A DNA stretch of 64,000 nt from Nissolia schottii. Lineage: Eukaryota; Streptophyta; Magnoliopsida; Fabales; Fabaceae. Below are positions 12,596 through 26,500 of this stretch, in pieces. The DNA is taken from the NCBI GenBank assembly GCA_003254905.1, contig QANU01052615.1, positions 124,001 through 188,000 of the forward strand. The letters are read 5' to 3'. The translations under genes were made by a program, and so were the position numbers. Under the pieces are notes generated by a model. The model saw only the letters and a list, made by a program, of their open reading frames with translations. It did no database searches and was not told where the DNA came from. Within the stretch, counting starts at the first letter, position 1. The number at the start of each line of letters is the position of its first letter.

Positions 12596-13662
12596 TTTTT
12601 GTTTTTTAATTAAACTTAGAAATTCTCAATTATATTCAACACACCTTTGGGGGAAAATTATTTAGAAAAAAAAAAGACATGAAATTTGTGACTTCTGAGA
12701 TCTTGATCTTGCCCCCGAAGTAGAGCTCTCTTATGAAACAATACCAAAATGCAAATATGCAAAATATATGAAAAAGTTTGACTTTTCCCAAATCGATCAG
12801 TTCATGGAATTCAATCAATCAATTGCTGCATCATTGGAACTAAGAATGTTTTTATTGGAGGTAGTAACATATTTTTTACATGAGACTTTTACGAATGGCC
12901 AACAGAAATTAGCATAAATGAGCAAGAGCAATGCTTCATAAGCTCAATCACTCACTTCGTAAAACAAATTATTATTTTTTTTTTCGTTTATTTCTTCTTT
13001 TACCATTGTTTCATCGTGATGCAATAATAGAATGAAAAGGAAAATCACGTTGATTTATTTTCTATGGTTTGAATTGAACCTTGATTTAGGGGGCACAAAA
13101 TGTGTTGGTTTGGTTTGACTTTAAAGAAAAGACAAGTTCGACTTGTAAAATTTGATTTAGTTTGGTTTAATTCAATTTTGAAAAAATTTATTCAACAAAT
13201 TTAAATCATGAAGATTAGTTTAATTCAGATTATGACGTTAAAGTAAGAAATAAAAGATTAATGTTCATGTTATGAAATAATAGAAAAAGTAATAAAGATA
13301 GAAGAGAGAAGGAAGAGATGGAGTATTCTATTGATCTTCTCAATGGTGTATTATATAATTAACATTCAAATGTCTATTTATAATTTAAATGTGAGAATAT
13401 ATAAGATTATATCAAATCTCTATAATATCAACATATATTTATCTAATCAGATATTGACTAAACTAGAATAAAGACATCCTCATATAATAATATTTTATAA
13501 TAACTTTTAGTTTTTACCTATTAGAGCAAATGATAATAGTACAAAGCTTGATTATGAATTACTTAAATGTCACTACTTGGTAGTTGGCAGTAAACAAGTT
13601 CCTTTATGATTAATGCTTCATAAACATACCTGATTCCACCGCGAAAGATTCAGTGATCTTTC

Positions 13663-14580
13663 ATGATCACTTTGAGTTTTTCAAGAGGCATCCTTATTGT
13701 TCCCTTTTCAATTTCTTATTTCTGTAAATTTCGTTCATGTTCTTCAATGGCTGCCACCTTCAATGTCGATCCTTATGTGCTTAATTCTTCGGATCATCCA
13801 GGCTTATTGTTGGTATCTCAACCTCTTACTGAGGACGATTATTTTTCATGGTTTCGATCCATGGAATTGGCTCTCAATGCCAAACGAAAATTTGGTTTTG
13901 TAGACGGTTCAACTCTCTAGCCTGAAGATCCACAACAAGCTGAATCTTGGCAATGCATCTATGATATTGTGAGCTCTTGGCTCCTAAATGCTCTGTCAAA
14001 AGAAATTGCAGCAAGTGTCATGTTCCATGAATCTGCAGCAGCATTGTGGAGTGATCTCAAGGATCGTTTTCAACATGGGAATGGACCTCGAGTATTCCAA
14101 TTGAAGAAAGCTTTGATGGATCTCCATCAAGGTAACCTTTCCATTATGCAATATTATACAAAATTCAAGACCTTATGAGAAGAATTAGGCTGCTATCGGC
14201 CAATAGTTACTTGCAATTATGGTGGTAGTCAACCTTACCAAGATTTCCTTAGAATGGAACATGTTATTGGTTTTCTCATGGGACTTGATGAGTCTTTTGC
14301 TCATATTAGAGGGAAAATTCTGTTATTGGATCCAATTCCAATCATCAGCAAGGTGTATTCTTTATTGTTGCAAGAAGAAAAATAAAGGGAGGTTAGCTCA
14401 GCTTATAAATCACCCATCCCTGCTGAAGTTGCTTGTGCTGCCAAGAACTCCAAGCATTCCAAATTTTCTGATGCAAAATAGAAATGGGAAAAGAAGGACA
14501 AGAATAGTCCAAAATTCTCTTATTGTGGCTGCCTTGGTCACACTATAACACAATGTTATCGCATCATAGGATATCCTCCT
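13663..14580 (+). mobile_element. Ty1/copia retrotransposon fossil, gag region
   Basis: The conceptual products show the hallmark of copia gag proteins of the UBN2/DUF4219 type: a start MAATFNVDPYVLNSSDHPG with the LLLVSQPLTEDDYFSWFRSM motif, then a SWLLNALSKEIAASV stretch and an LWSDLKDRFQ stretch. A zinc-knuckle-like segment follows near 14520-14575. Only gag is present; protease, integrase and reverse transcriptase are absent. The fossil is broken, with a few breaks, and sits inside copy B of the tandem duplication and not in copy A, so it arrived after the duplication or was lost from A. Confidence 0.85.
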
Positions 14581-15174
14581 AACACTATAAAATGTTTTGA
14601 TGTTTTTAATATTTTTAATGTATTGAACGCTTCACATTTTTATTTTTTTAATACAATTTTACTTTTTATTGATTCTTTAACAAGTGTCTTTAAAATAATA
14701 GTTAACAAAATCTTTATTATAATAACAATCTAGTATCATCTACATTTATCGATACTTTGACTATAATGAATTAACAAGGAATAAAAATGATTTATTTGAT
14801 GTCATGATTGATCTGGTCAGGCCCTAATTCTTTGACCCCTTTAATTTTATTCTCTTTATTCACTTTATGAAGCTTTTGATAAATACACACAAATTAAAAA
14901 AATAATTAATTTGTACATATTTAAAGAAAACATCAAGTACCTAGACTAAATTATCCTTCAATTAATGGGAGAGATTATTATAAAAAATTATAATGCAATT
15001 AATATAATAGTAGAAAGTTCATAAGAAATAAAAGTATAGTTAAAAATATAATAATTAATACTTTATTAATCTAATCAAACAACAACTAATTTTAAACAAA
15101 GTTTTAGATAAAACATGACATTTAAAAGTGAAAGGAAGCAGTGACTCTTTTTATCAACACCATCTTCCTTTCTT

Positions 15175-15495
15175 CTTCCCCTAGCTAGAGTTTCTTAATT
15201 AGCCACATTAATTAATGCACTTAAGCAGCTAATTTGCCGGTGACATCCTGTAGTTCAAAACACAATTATTCAAACTGAAATTCCTGTAAGTAACCATAAT
15301 TAAAATTGAATTATTACTATAATTATTATTTTTAATCATCCCCAGGTGTTGACCGCACGAGTGGGAGGGAACTTGTGGGGTCCTTAATTAGATTAGATTA
15401 TCACCCTATTGATGCTACTTTTATTTTGGTGTCACCTATAGCTTCCTAATCACACACTAACATTACCCACACAAGTTTATGAGCAGTTCAAATTA
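15175..15495. promoter_or_regulatory. Conserved noncoding core, copy B
   Basis: Partner of 8565-8905. Shared features are the AAGCAGCTAATTTGC start, GGTGACATCCTGTAGT, the TTGACCGCACGAG block, GTGGGGTCCTT and ACAAGTTTATGAGCAGTTCA, with only small gaps between the copies. It has no ORF. Role unknown. Confidence 0.45.
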
Positions 15496-16290
15496 ATAAT
15501 TGAATTGTAGGTCTTGTATGGAAATAAATTCTCTCAGTTTAATTTGTTGTTAATTATTATTAACATATATATTATGTATCAATAATTATTTCTCTTAAAA
15601 ATTTATGTTATTTTATTACGGTCATTTGGGCTTAAAACATGCATAAACTCAATTGCATTGGGTTAAAATTTAATTTATCTTATTTAAAAAGATAGAGACG
15701 ACAATAAGATCAAATAATAGATCACTTGAATATAGATCTTACAAATTATTTCTTTCAAAAGCTTTATAAGAAGTAATTGAATTATATTTTATGGTTTAAT
15801 TTTATTTATCAAGCGAAACGCCTAAAAAAATAACAAGCATTGGGTGCATCTCCAACCTTAACCATCGAAAAGCAATTGAATAATTCGATGTCTTAACATG
15901 ATATGGACTCTCAAGAGGGCTAATTTTAATTTTAATTTTTTTCTTTTTAATTTTTCAAATCGTTTGGGGACAATGTTGCTTGAACTATCAACATGATAAT
16001 GACTTTTTAAGATAATTAATATCGGTTACCTTTATGTTTGAATTGCAACTGTACTTTTCATGAGTTGTGTGTGTCAAGAAGAAGCTAATACACAATTTCT
16101 CAGTTACTGGAATGGGCAGAAGAAAGTTAGTAATTTTATTTAATGAATGATTAAAATAAGTGAAGAGCATGGTGAAAAGACACAAGTAGTTGTAGAATGA
16201 AACTGTGCTTTAATGACTTTTTCTAATTATAAATTGTTAAGAGTCTCTATCAATACAATTTTCATTCCTCTATTTTATGGATCATATATT

Positions 16291-17825
16291 GAAAAAAAAA
16301 ATTCAATATTTGCAGAACACAATAAATGCATGTTACTACAGGAGAAAAAAGAATTGCTATTAATTAATTTTAAATTGGTGATATATACAAAGTTTATTTA
16401 AGTTTATCTAACATTACAATTTTAATAATATACACAATAATTGTGTTTCAAGCTTTGCAATTACTTCTCCTTATATATAACAGGCATTATGTTAAACGAA
16501 GTAAGAGTATCACTGTAGTAAATATGAAGTATGTACCTCATGCATGGATATTAAGAACTACTTGTATAGGAAAGAGAAATGTCAAAGAAGAAAAATGGGA
16601 TTAGAATCTTCTCAACTTAAAACGAACTCGAGAAAATCATATTCACACTTCACCTTTTATTAATATGGCTCTTTTGTGTTAATATGACATTCATTTGATC
16701 ATGGCAATAAAAAGTGGAGATAAGAGAACGTCACTATATGATTTTTATTTTAAACATCAGAGCACCGTGATCCGAAAAAATTATATACCACAAATTCCTC
16801 CCCTTTTTTATCCCTTTTCTTCTTTAGTTATTTATTTATTTATTTATTTATTGGGTCTTGCTTCTTTTCTTTGCTTTAATATCATTGATATGCATCTCAA
16901 GTGGCACTTGGGCCTATTGGGCCTATTATGCTCATTACATACTCTTTTAAAAAACAAAGTGCATTCAAATTAAGCATGCAAGAATAAACATGAGACCTAG
17001 GATACCTTGTCAAAACATGCTTTTTTTCTTGTGAAGAAAACAAGCTAGTTAGCTCATTCTGTTGAAAATGCAGTTTTTTTTTTTTCACAAAACACTTTCA
17101 TATTCATACAATTCATTCTATTAAGTTCTTAGATAACGGTATTTAGACATTTTTATCAAATTCATTAATGTATTATTGGGTTTTAGTGAATTGGACAAAA
17201 ATGTCTACTCATCATTATGTTATTATAAAACTTGATAGAAAAGAAACATAGAAAGGGAGGTAAGTTTTATCCCTTTCTTTTTTATATGAATAATGATATA
17301 TGTATTTTGAGGTTCAACTTCTTTGTTGGAAGACATTTCAAGGGTTTCAACACCCACTCTTATTTCTATCCAACAGTTTAATGATCCCTTTCTACCAAAA
17401 AAAAAACCAAATGCCATGCATTTCTCCTAATTATGTCATTCAATCAAATCAGAGATAGTAAATTCCTTTGGTCTATAGACTAATTGGAATAATGAAGTCA
17501 CGAGTAAGGAAGCAACCTGTATGAGAGAAGCCATATGCCATTGAATCTGATTAATTACCACATTCTTGCAAGCATAGTGCACATACCATAGCACAAATCA
17601 ATGTGTTATATTAAAAAAACTAATTAAAAAATTTAGTATATATGAATATTAAAACCGGTAGTAGTTAAAGATTCTCTAGTAAACGAAGGTAGTTCACACG
17701 CCAAAATATTATACTTGCGTCATGTATACACTTCATAATCAAGTATTTAGAACTGAAGTACTATATGCTTATTTTTAGAACCGAAAAATAGTAGTGTATT
17801 TTTTGCTTTGATTTTTTTTTTTAAA
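16291..17825. other. Intergenic, no gene seen
   Basis: AT-rich sequence with a TTTA tract near 16829-16851. Short ORFs on both strands lack recognisable domains. Confidence 0.55.
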
Positions 17826-18022
17826 TTAAATGTTTGAGGGGGAAAGTGCCGCCACAAATTCGAGGCAAAAAAGTTGTCCGACATAAATGTTCATTGTGCA
17901 GAGAAGTTCGGATTCACCGCAAACTATTTAGCTTCGAGTATTTTATCAATGTTCAGAGCTCTGCTGCAAAATTAAAATTTGTCGCAAATTGTACCGCAAA
18001 CAAGTGTTTTTGTTGTAGCGGC
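17826..18022 (-). mobile_element. Possible CACTA-transposon end relic
   Basis: Repeated CCGCAAA/TTTGCGG-like motifs (near 17920, 17982 and 17994) precede TTTTTGTTGTAGCGG at about 18007-18021. In reverse complement this reads CCGCTACAACAAAAA, close to the CACTACAACAAAAA end of plant CACTA elements with their subterminal TTGCGGC repeats. No transposase frame is present and the other end was not found. Confidence 0.35.
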
Positions 18023-21000
18023 TGAGTTTATATTTATAATTGTAGCTGGATGAGGAGGCTTTGCAATTAATTATATCACTCATAAATCTTATCATATATA
18101 GTGGCTTGGTGATCATTAGTAGTAAGTTACTGTGGAAGCACCTAATACTCTGTGTCTCTCTGAGGATGAACTAAGTTATGTATGGAAAATGCTCTCTCAC
18201 TATACTCACTCATTAATTTGATGTAACTTCTCAAGAGACCTCTAGAATATTTAACTGTTACCATTCTCACTACTAGCCACATATAGCTACATACGTACAT
18301 TGCTCTACCTCCAAGCATGCATGCCCCTCCAAAATTCATAAAACTAAAACCACTTTTTCATCTTTTAAATTGTTTCAACAAAATCATATTTTTCTTATTA
18401 AAAATGTTCAACATTTTTTTTGAGAGGCCATTCATAATTCATGATTTGATTTAGTTTTTAAAATCTCAAAAATCATTATTTGATGCATTGGAATTACTTA
18501 CCTGAAGCTAAACCAATAATGCTATGAATAATTAATTACCCCAATTATCAAACTATTACCTTTGCCCTAAAACCATAATAGATTATATATGTGTATATGC
18601 TCTATTGTTCCATATGTTTCTTTTCCACCAATCAACATCAACATCTCCTCGTGATTTAATGAAAAGTTTACCTTTTGCAGCATGACTTGTGAATTCAAGA
18701 TTGGTTCTGAGAAAACAAACATTCCCCATTTCATTTGTGTGTGAGGGTGAGAGAGTTTTCGTAACGAAATGAAAACACTACACCAGACCCCCACAATCAC
18801 AAGGGGTCTATTATCCATTTTCTTTCTTGGACACATGTGGATTTGACATAAAGGACAATGAAGATCATAGACTCATGTAACATTACATGTTCCTATAGTT
18901 ATATACCACCATCATCTCCATGCGCATGCACTGGTGCTTGACCTGTTTGGAAATAAATATAATATAAGATTATTAAAATTGTCTTTTCTTATTAATTTAA
19001 GTTTTTAAGAGATATGGTTGGTGAGATATTATCAAAATTACTATGATTAAGAGGTTAATTATTTGATCATTCATGATCTCATTTCAAAAACTATCCACTT
19101 TGTAAGCTAAAATAGCTCTTGCATGAAAAAATGTGTAAAAAAATATATTATAAAACCATCATAATTGTATTTTTCTCATTCGTCATATTCATTATGTATA
19201 AAATATTGTGCAGACTCACTTCACATTTATTATTAAATGAGATTTCAATAAAGTTTAAAATTCATTAAAATCTCATTTAATAATAAATAAATATTAAAAA
19301 ATTCACATAATATTTTATACCTAACGAGTTCAAATAAATTTTTTTTTTCATTCCCTCGTAGATACTACAATGATGATACACCACACTATACACAAACACA
19401 CCCCAGTTGGTGGGGTCCTGTTAATGTGTGGTTGTGACACTTGATGTGTTTGTAATCACATCATGCATGTTTTTTTGTGCTTCTTAGTCACTTCATCACA
19501 CTTGCACACACAATTAGTCCTCAACACTCTTCGGTATGGGCTTTTGCTTCACCTGTTGAACCTTCCCCTCCCTCCCCTCTCCATGTGTTTCTTTTCCTCT
19601 AATGATGTTGCTTAATTTTAACTATATTTACAATTATACACTTTCCTTATACTCCTTATGAAAATTATATAGCATGCTCTCAACAATGGCCAACCCTTAT
19701 TAGATATGTAAGCATGCAATTGCTAATCATAGTTAAGGAGATCCTCTCTTGCTCACTTTGATACATGCATTCAGCATGCAAATATATAAAATATAGATAG
19801 TAATTGATAATTGAGTGGTTGTACCTCAACCCATATATTAACTCAAAAAAAATGATTATCTTGATTTAATAAAAATTATTTAAGTTTTATTTGTATGTAA
19901 TGTGAAACTCTAACATCAATAACCTAACCTCTGCCATGTTAATACACACATTTTGTGGGGACAAGTGATTTTTTTTCTCAAATCTTTGGGTGCAATTAAT
20001 CTGTTGGGCAGGTATTCCATCAAAGTTAAGGCATGTGAAAGTTTTAATGAGAGTTTAATGTTTAATTAGAAATTACTCATCAATAGAGAATCATAAACAA
20101 GTAATAATAAACATGAAGACTATTGTTTTGTCACTTAATATGATTCATTTTTAATACTCGAATTTGATATTATTGGTTAAGGAGTTGAAGATTCTTATCG
20201 TTCTAATCAGTCATGTGATGACCCATGCTCTATGTATGAATGGCAAGTAATTATGCAAAGTTTGATTTTCATTATATCATAACGAAAATATAAATTTCAT
20301 ATGTTTAATCCATTTTTAAAAAAAAATATAAAAGACATAAACCATACTTAGTAATTAGCTAATCAAATAATTTGGCATTCTTTTTAAAAAAATATATATA
20401 ATCTCAAGCTTGTGCCTTATAAGTAAAAAAAAAAAACTAATATTGGAAAAATTCTCCCTTCTAATACACTAAATCCAATTACGGCTTGATTTAATTAGAG
20501 CAAAGATATACAAGATACATCATATGTATACTTAAATAAAATTTCTATATCAATTAATACTCAAATTCCTCTCTATATATTTAGAATTCTACTATGCCAA
20601 TGTCACACATATATATGTGACAAGAGGTTTTCTTTAAAAAAAAAAAAGGATTAAAACCACTCCAAAAAGTATAAAAAAAAAAAAAAGGAAAAAAGTGAAA
20701 AGCAGAACAAGAAGTGTTCTCCATGAAGTTAATCTAATGATCTAATGATAGTGATGCATAAATAAAAACAGCAATGCATGAAGAAGAAGCAGGAGGGTGG
20801 CCCTGTCTGTGAATGTATATGATCTGTATGAGGTGATAGAAAGCATAGAAGCAACAGTGCAGCAATAGTACTTTCTATCTCTCATCTCTTCCTTCTCTCT
20901 TCTTTTTCTTTTTTCTGTCATTTTGAGGAACAGGAAAGTAAATTGCAGAGGTGACAGCTGAGAATTACAGGTCTAGAATCTAGGATACATAGATAGAGAT

Positions 21001-22540
21001 AGTTAGATCGATATATATAGATTGATGGAAGTGAGAAAATTTATTTTAGGGTTACAAATTTAATCTATCATATTTGTATTAGTAATAAAGTTAGTGAGAG
21101 CCTAATAGTAAATGTATCTTAAATTAAATTTATAGTCAAATGTCTGTTGTCATACTTAAGAATTTAATATTGATGCTTCTTTTTTTAAAAAAAAAATTAT
21201 GAGATACTTTTTTTTATGTATTATCTCGTTAACATAAATATTTGATATTCTTACATTATTTTTTTTATAGGAGAAAAGTTTTTTTTTACAAGTAAGTCTA
21301 ACTACTCTTATAAATTAAAAACGATATCCAAATTTAATAAGAAACAAACTTATATTGAATTGTAAAATAACCACTTATTTGTAATTTTTTTCTTTACTTA
21401 AAGGTTATCGATATGAAAGTGTTGTAATTTTTTTTAAGTTTGTTATCAAGGTATCTCTCAACCATATTACTAAAAAAGGAGATTAATCCTTTTGAGCATA
21501 GTCAAACTTGTCATTTCAACTGTTGCTTTTTTTAGGAAGCAAACTTATGTCCTCCTCCTATGGTTGTAATGTGTCTCTACCACTATATTAACACCCTTGT
21601 TGGTATTGTTGTGCGTAGCTAAAAGCTTATATGTATTACATCTCCTTTTTTAAAATATAAATGTCATTTCCCCCTTCGAAACCTATTTTAGAATAATAAA
21701 GAAATAAAATGGAGCAAAAACACAAAACATAGAAATTAATGTGAAAAACTTAAAAATTGAAGAAAAAATCACGATTGTTGTCCAAAAATAACCAGAGAAA
21801 AACACAGACTCTTCTCTTAACAACCCTACAACCCCAATACACTTACACACTCTAAATTTAATATCTAACACACCTCACAATACTTTAATACAAAAGTAGA
21901 AAAGATAGAAAAATGTTAAATATAAGTTAAAATGTTTATGACTAGTGTGAGCTAAAATGAAAAACTTAACTTCTTAATTATAATCTTGACTTCTTTCTTA
22001 TTTTCACTGTTTAACTATGTGTAACATTTTCAATGTGTATTATTTTAATTAATTTCAACAAACATTTTTACTGTAATTAAGACCATAAAAGTAAAAATAG
22101 CCGCAACAGTCACAAAAAGACAACAAAAACACTCACGCAAAGAGGGCAATCAAAACAAAACAAAAGACAGAAAATCTTAATTGAAAGAAAGTAAAATGAA
22201 AATGGTAAGGTTGCCTCCGCAAAAGAAAAATGACAACCTCCCTCAACAACATTTACACCCCCACACTTTAAAATTATCACTTAAAATGAGAAAAATTGAT
22301 AGGAGGATAATCATTTGAGATAATTTTAAGATAATTAAATTCACAAATATATAAAATTTATCATGATAAAGTTCATCATAATTTTCATTGTATAAGTTTA
22401 CTATGAAATAATGCATGATTGAATTACACGTTTTTATCAAAATCATTATATAAGTACTTGATACAACGATTTGAATTTGTATCCGTTCAATCAAAAATAA
22501 ATTGATATGTATGATATGAAATGAGGGATAGATAGGATAG
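18023..22540. other. Intergenic upstream region of the LBD19/31-type gene
   Basis: Mostly AT-rich with two less biased patches (19380-19620 and 20700-21010) that might be conserved noncoding sequence. The second has a CT-rich tract near 20878-20920. No ORF here shows a known domain. Confidence 0.5.
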
Positions 22541-22550
22541 GATGTTTGTC

Positions 22551-22590
22551 CCACGTGGTGTAGGGGAGGGAGGTGGTATGGCACGTGGCT
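22551..22590. promoter_or_regulatory. Pair of G-boxes upstream of the LBD19/31-type gene
   Basis: Two palindromic CACGTG motifs (22552-22557 and 22582-22587) are 30 bases apart, about 1 kb upstream of the start codon at 23561. The surrounding 100 bp is GC-rich compared with its flanks. G-boxes bind bHLH and bZIP factors; a regulatory role here is inferred. Confidence 0.4.
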
Positions 22591-23560
22591 TCCAATGCGG
22601 CGGTTGGAAGAAGCTGAAGCAGTGTCTATGTCACCTACTACCTCAGCATACATCTAATGTTGTGTTACAATTCACTGTGTTTGCTTCACGCAATCCCTCC
22701 CTCTATTTTAATTTCCTTCTCTCTAATTTCTTGCGTGGCTTTAAAGTTTCAAACTTTGAAACCAAATTCAGTCACTCTCCCCCACACAACACAACCCCTC
22801 AATTTTTAAGACACACTTGTATATATTTTAATCAATTCTAATCCTTATCAACCCTTTAAAAGAAAAAATTTAAAGATGCGTTTGATTTGAGAATGGGATA
22901 TTCTCGTGCATTAATTTTTGATATGTAATGTTTCAGAATCAATTTTTTTTTTATGTTTTATGTCACACACAAGTCTTATTTTAAAATTAATAGTAATAAA
23001 TCACACATATTAATATCACATAAAAAATTAATATTTGATTTTTTTATTTTTTAATGAGTAATATTATTTAAACTTACTTATATGAAACATCATCCCAACT
23101 TACATCCTATTCATCATTAAAATGAGAGGCGAAATAATATCCATATAAATGAGTACATATATGTATCATTTTTCTTTCATTATATTTTCTATTTTTAAAG
23201 GTTATGGACAATGAAATAGCAAAAAAATAATGATTATTCAATATTTTCATTTTCTGTCTTTCCTGTTTGTTTTACAAAATTGTATATGAACAATAAAAAA
23301 TAAATAAAGAAATGAAAACAAAAATAAAAACATATGCTAATTAAACTTGAGCCAGTCACTATAAGCCTATTCCAAGTGAGTGACCCACCACCAAAAGCTT
23401 CCACTCATTCTCTCCACATCAAAATCAAACTCTAACAAGCTAACAAACAAACGAACGCGATCATCCATCTCTCTCTCTCTCTCTTCTTTTATGACCCACA
23501 AAATTTTACTTCAAAACCCATAACAGAGAGCAAAAAAGATAGATCATTAGGCCAAAGAAC

Positions 23561-26500
23561 ATGGATTGTGGAAACAACAACAACAACAAGATTGGTGGTG
23601 GTGGAAGTGATAATCTTCAAAGAGGTAGTGGTCCTTGTGGTGCTTGCAAGTTCTTGAGGAGGAAGTGTGTGAAGGGTTGCATCTTTGCACCATACTTTGA
23701 CTCAGACCAAGGAACAGCACACTTTGCGGCGGTTCACAAGGTGTTTGGTGCAAGCAATGCCTCCAAGCTACTCATGAGGATTCCAGCACACAAGAGGCTT
23801 GATGCTGTTGTCACTCTTTGCTATGAGGCCCTTGGTAGGGTTAGGGACCCTGTATATGGCTGTGTTGGCCACATCTTTGCCCTTCAGCAACAGGTACACA
23901 CATCTTTTGACGACATCCATTTTCCGCCGCAAAACACAGTTTTTTTTTTTTTGCTATTCTGTGTTGATCCACGATCGACACTGAGAATTTATGTGTAAAT
24001 GAGTTTAGAACTCATGTAAATGACTAGAGAATCGGGTGTTAGAATTATCTCTTACTACTATGGTCACCTGATTTCTTGGTCATGTAAATCAATTTTTCAC
24101 TCATTATACATGAATATTAGTGTCGATTCATCAAAAACAAAATTAAAAAAAAAAACTATATTATATATGTCCAATAATCTTCTTCCTTTGCTTTCTTGAT
24201 TTCATTGGTATAAACTGCACCCATTTGGAATGGGTAACATGACATGAGGATTAGAAGCAAATCCAAGGGCTTAATTTTTTGTTTCTCTTGCTTTGGGTGG
24301 TTTGTGGTTTTTGTTGCATTGATTTTCTGAGTAGGCAACACCGTTTTACATCATTTTTATGATTTTGATTAGAAATATTCATAAACTTACAAAATGAACC
24401 ATAACATATATATAGGTTGGAAAAGTGAAGAGAGTTTGCTGCATATACACATAGAATGTGTACAAAGAAATATTATAATTCACTTAATTACTTATAGTCT
24501 CTCTCTATTAATCATTCTATTATATTTTGATACTTATCGTTTTTCAAACTGAAGATCTTAAATGTATATCAAACCGAATATTTGGAGTATACTAACACTA
24601 ATTAACTTGCTTAATTATTCTTGAATCATGAGTTCACATGCTCATATGTATATATATTATGTTTGATTCTCTTAGTTAATCTGATCTAATATAATATTCA
24701 TTAAAGGCAAAATATAGGGATTATAGTTACCAAATAAGACTCATTATTGTTGATGATCATATGTGCTAACATGCGCCTAAGGTGTTGAATTAAAGAGTCC
24801 TGTAGTTCTTAGTGTAGTCCCTTGACAAGTACCACTGTTTAGCATTCCTCGTAGGTCAAGATCTTCCAAATTTAGGATATTATAGTATGAACAATTTACA
24901 CTGTTTGTTTTGACACGTTTGTCAGCTTTGGTTTTATGTTTCCTATGGAAGCCATCTACCTATACATAATTAAGGTGCCCCCCCTATGAGTATAGCTTTG
25001 GTAGGTTCTGTGATTTCAAGGCTAACCCCCATCATTCACCTATCATACTATAATATATAATCAGTTGTTATATTAATTTTAATATGAAAAAATGAAAGAA
25101 AAAAAAATACAAGATTATCTTATTCAAAGTGTAAAGTGATACGATACTTTTTGTGATATTTATAAAAGTACTAATATTATTTTGAAATTTCGACCAAAAA
25201 ATTCCAAATTTTAAAAATTTTATTATTATTTTATTATGAAATTGGGAGTTTTTTTCCCCTTATTTCAAAAAGATTTCCATAATTTTGTAAATATTTTTCT
25301 AGAATCGTAATGACACATAAGTTAAAAAAAATTCATACAAAATTGAATGAGCTGAGTCACATATTATTAGTGATATATGGTTAAAGTTATTGAGTCTTGA
25401 AATCGGATCATTCAATTATTTACTAATTATAATTAACTAATGTGTTAATTTAATAATTTATACTACTTAATACAAAGCCTACCCATGTAAATATACTATA
25501 AATATACTAATTCAACATGATTATATTATAAATATTTACCATAAAAATTTGTGTACCTGCAATCCATGTACTAAGGAAATTAGCTAGGTATCTCAATGTG
25601 AAAACTTTGTGAAATTCATGTGAACATGCAATATTTTAAGAACAAAGAGATATATGGTGGTGGCAGCCGCCAGGTGGGTGTGGCTGACTACGGAGGCCTA
25701 TAATTTGTTACTTGCCGGAGCTACCAAGCAACTTAATTAGCAGCTCGAGAAATATTCAATTAATTTTAGTTTTGACTTGCACTCTTGCTACACATAGTTT
25801 ATGGTACACATTACACATACATTTGTACACTAGCTAGCAAATATTCACAATGTTTATTATTGTTTAACCATGATTGATGATATTATAAATAGTGAACATG
25901 AGATTTGGTGAAGTTAATGTCTTTTCTTTAATATAGTAATGAATAGTGAATAGCATAGTGTTTTGGTATATTGGAATTCATAAGTTTGACCCGTTTATAA
26001 AAATATATATTAAAAATTAAGGACTCTCAATGAAGTTTTTAAAAAGTGAGTTAGTAAACTTTGGATGCTTACTGTTAAATTATTAATGATAAACATGTGT
26101 TAAGAGTGGGGTACAATGCAAAGAGAGAACCAAAGTTCAAGCTTAATAGAAATTTTTTTAATTAAGTTAATTATACTTATCTCCTCTAAAGTGAGACGAC
26201 CTTACATTTAACACCCTTCGATTTGCCATATTTATATTGAGATTGTATGGTTACTTAGTGGCATGCCTAGCTACATAGATACTTCACATCATATTCCATT
26301 AAAATATAAAAGGAAAGTTATTGTATATTTTTGTAAGTAAAAAAAATATCATGTATAATATTGCTTAATTTAATTTAAGACAAAGTTAGTATAATTTATC
26401 CTTGTATTAAAAAGACTTCTATAAAGTGACAAATTTGATATAGCTAACTTTTAAGAATCTACCAGTTTCTGTAAGATGCTTAGACTAGCCTATCAGCTAT

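Larger units (their letters stand above)
12950..16290. repeat. Tandem duplication, copy B, with a copia fossil inserted
   Basis: This is the second copy of the block at 7541-9830. It is about 1 kb longer because it holds a copia-type gag fossil (13.66-14.58 kb) and AT-rich flank that copy A lacks. The block keeps the same order and orientation, so the event was a direct tandem duplication. No host gene was seen inside. Confidence 0.8.
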
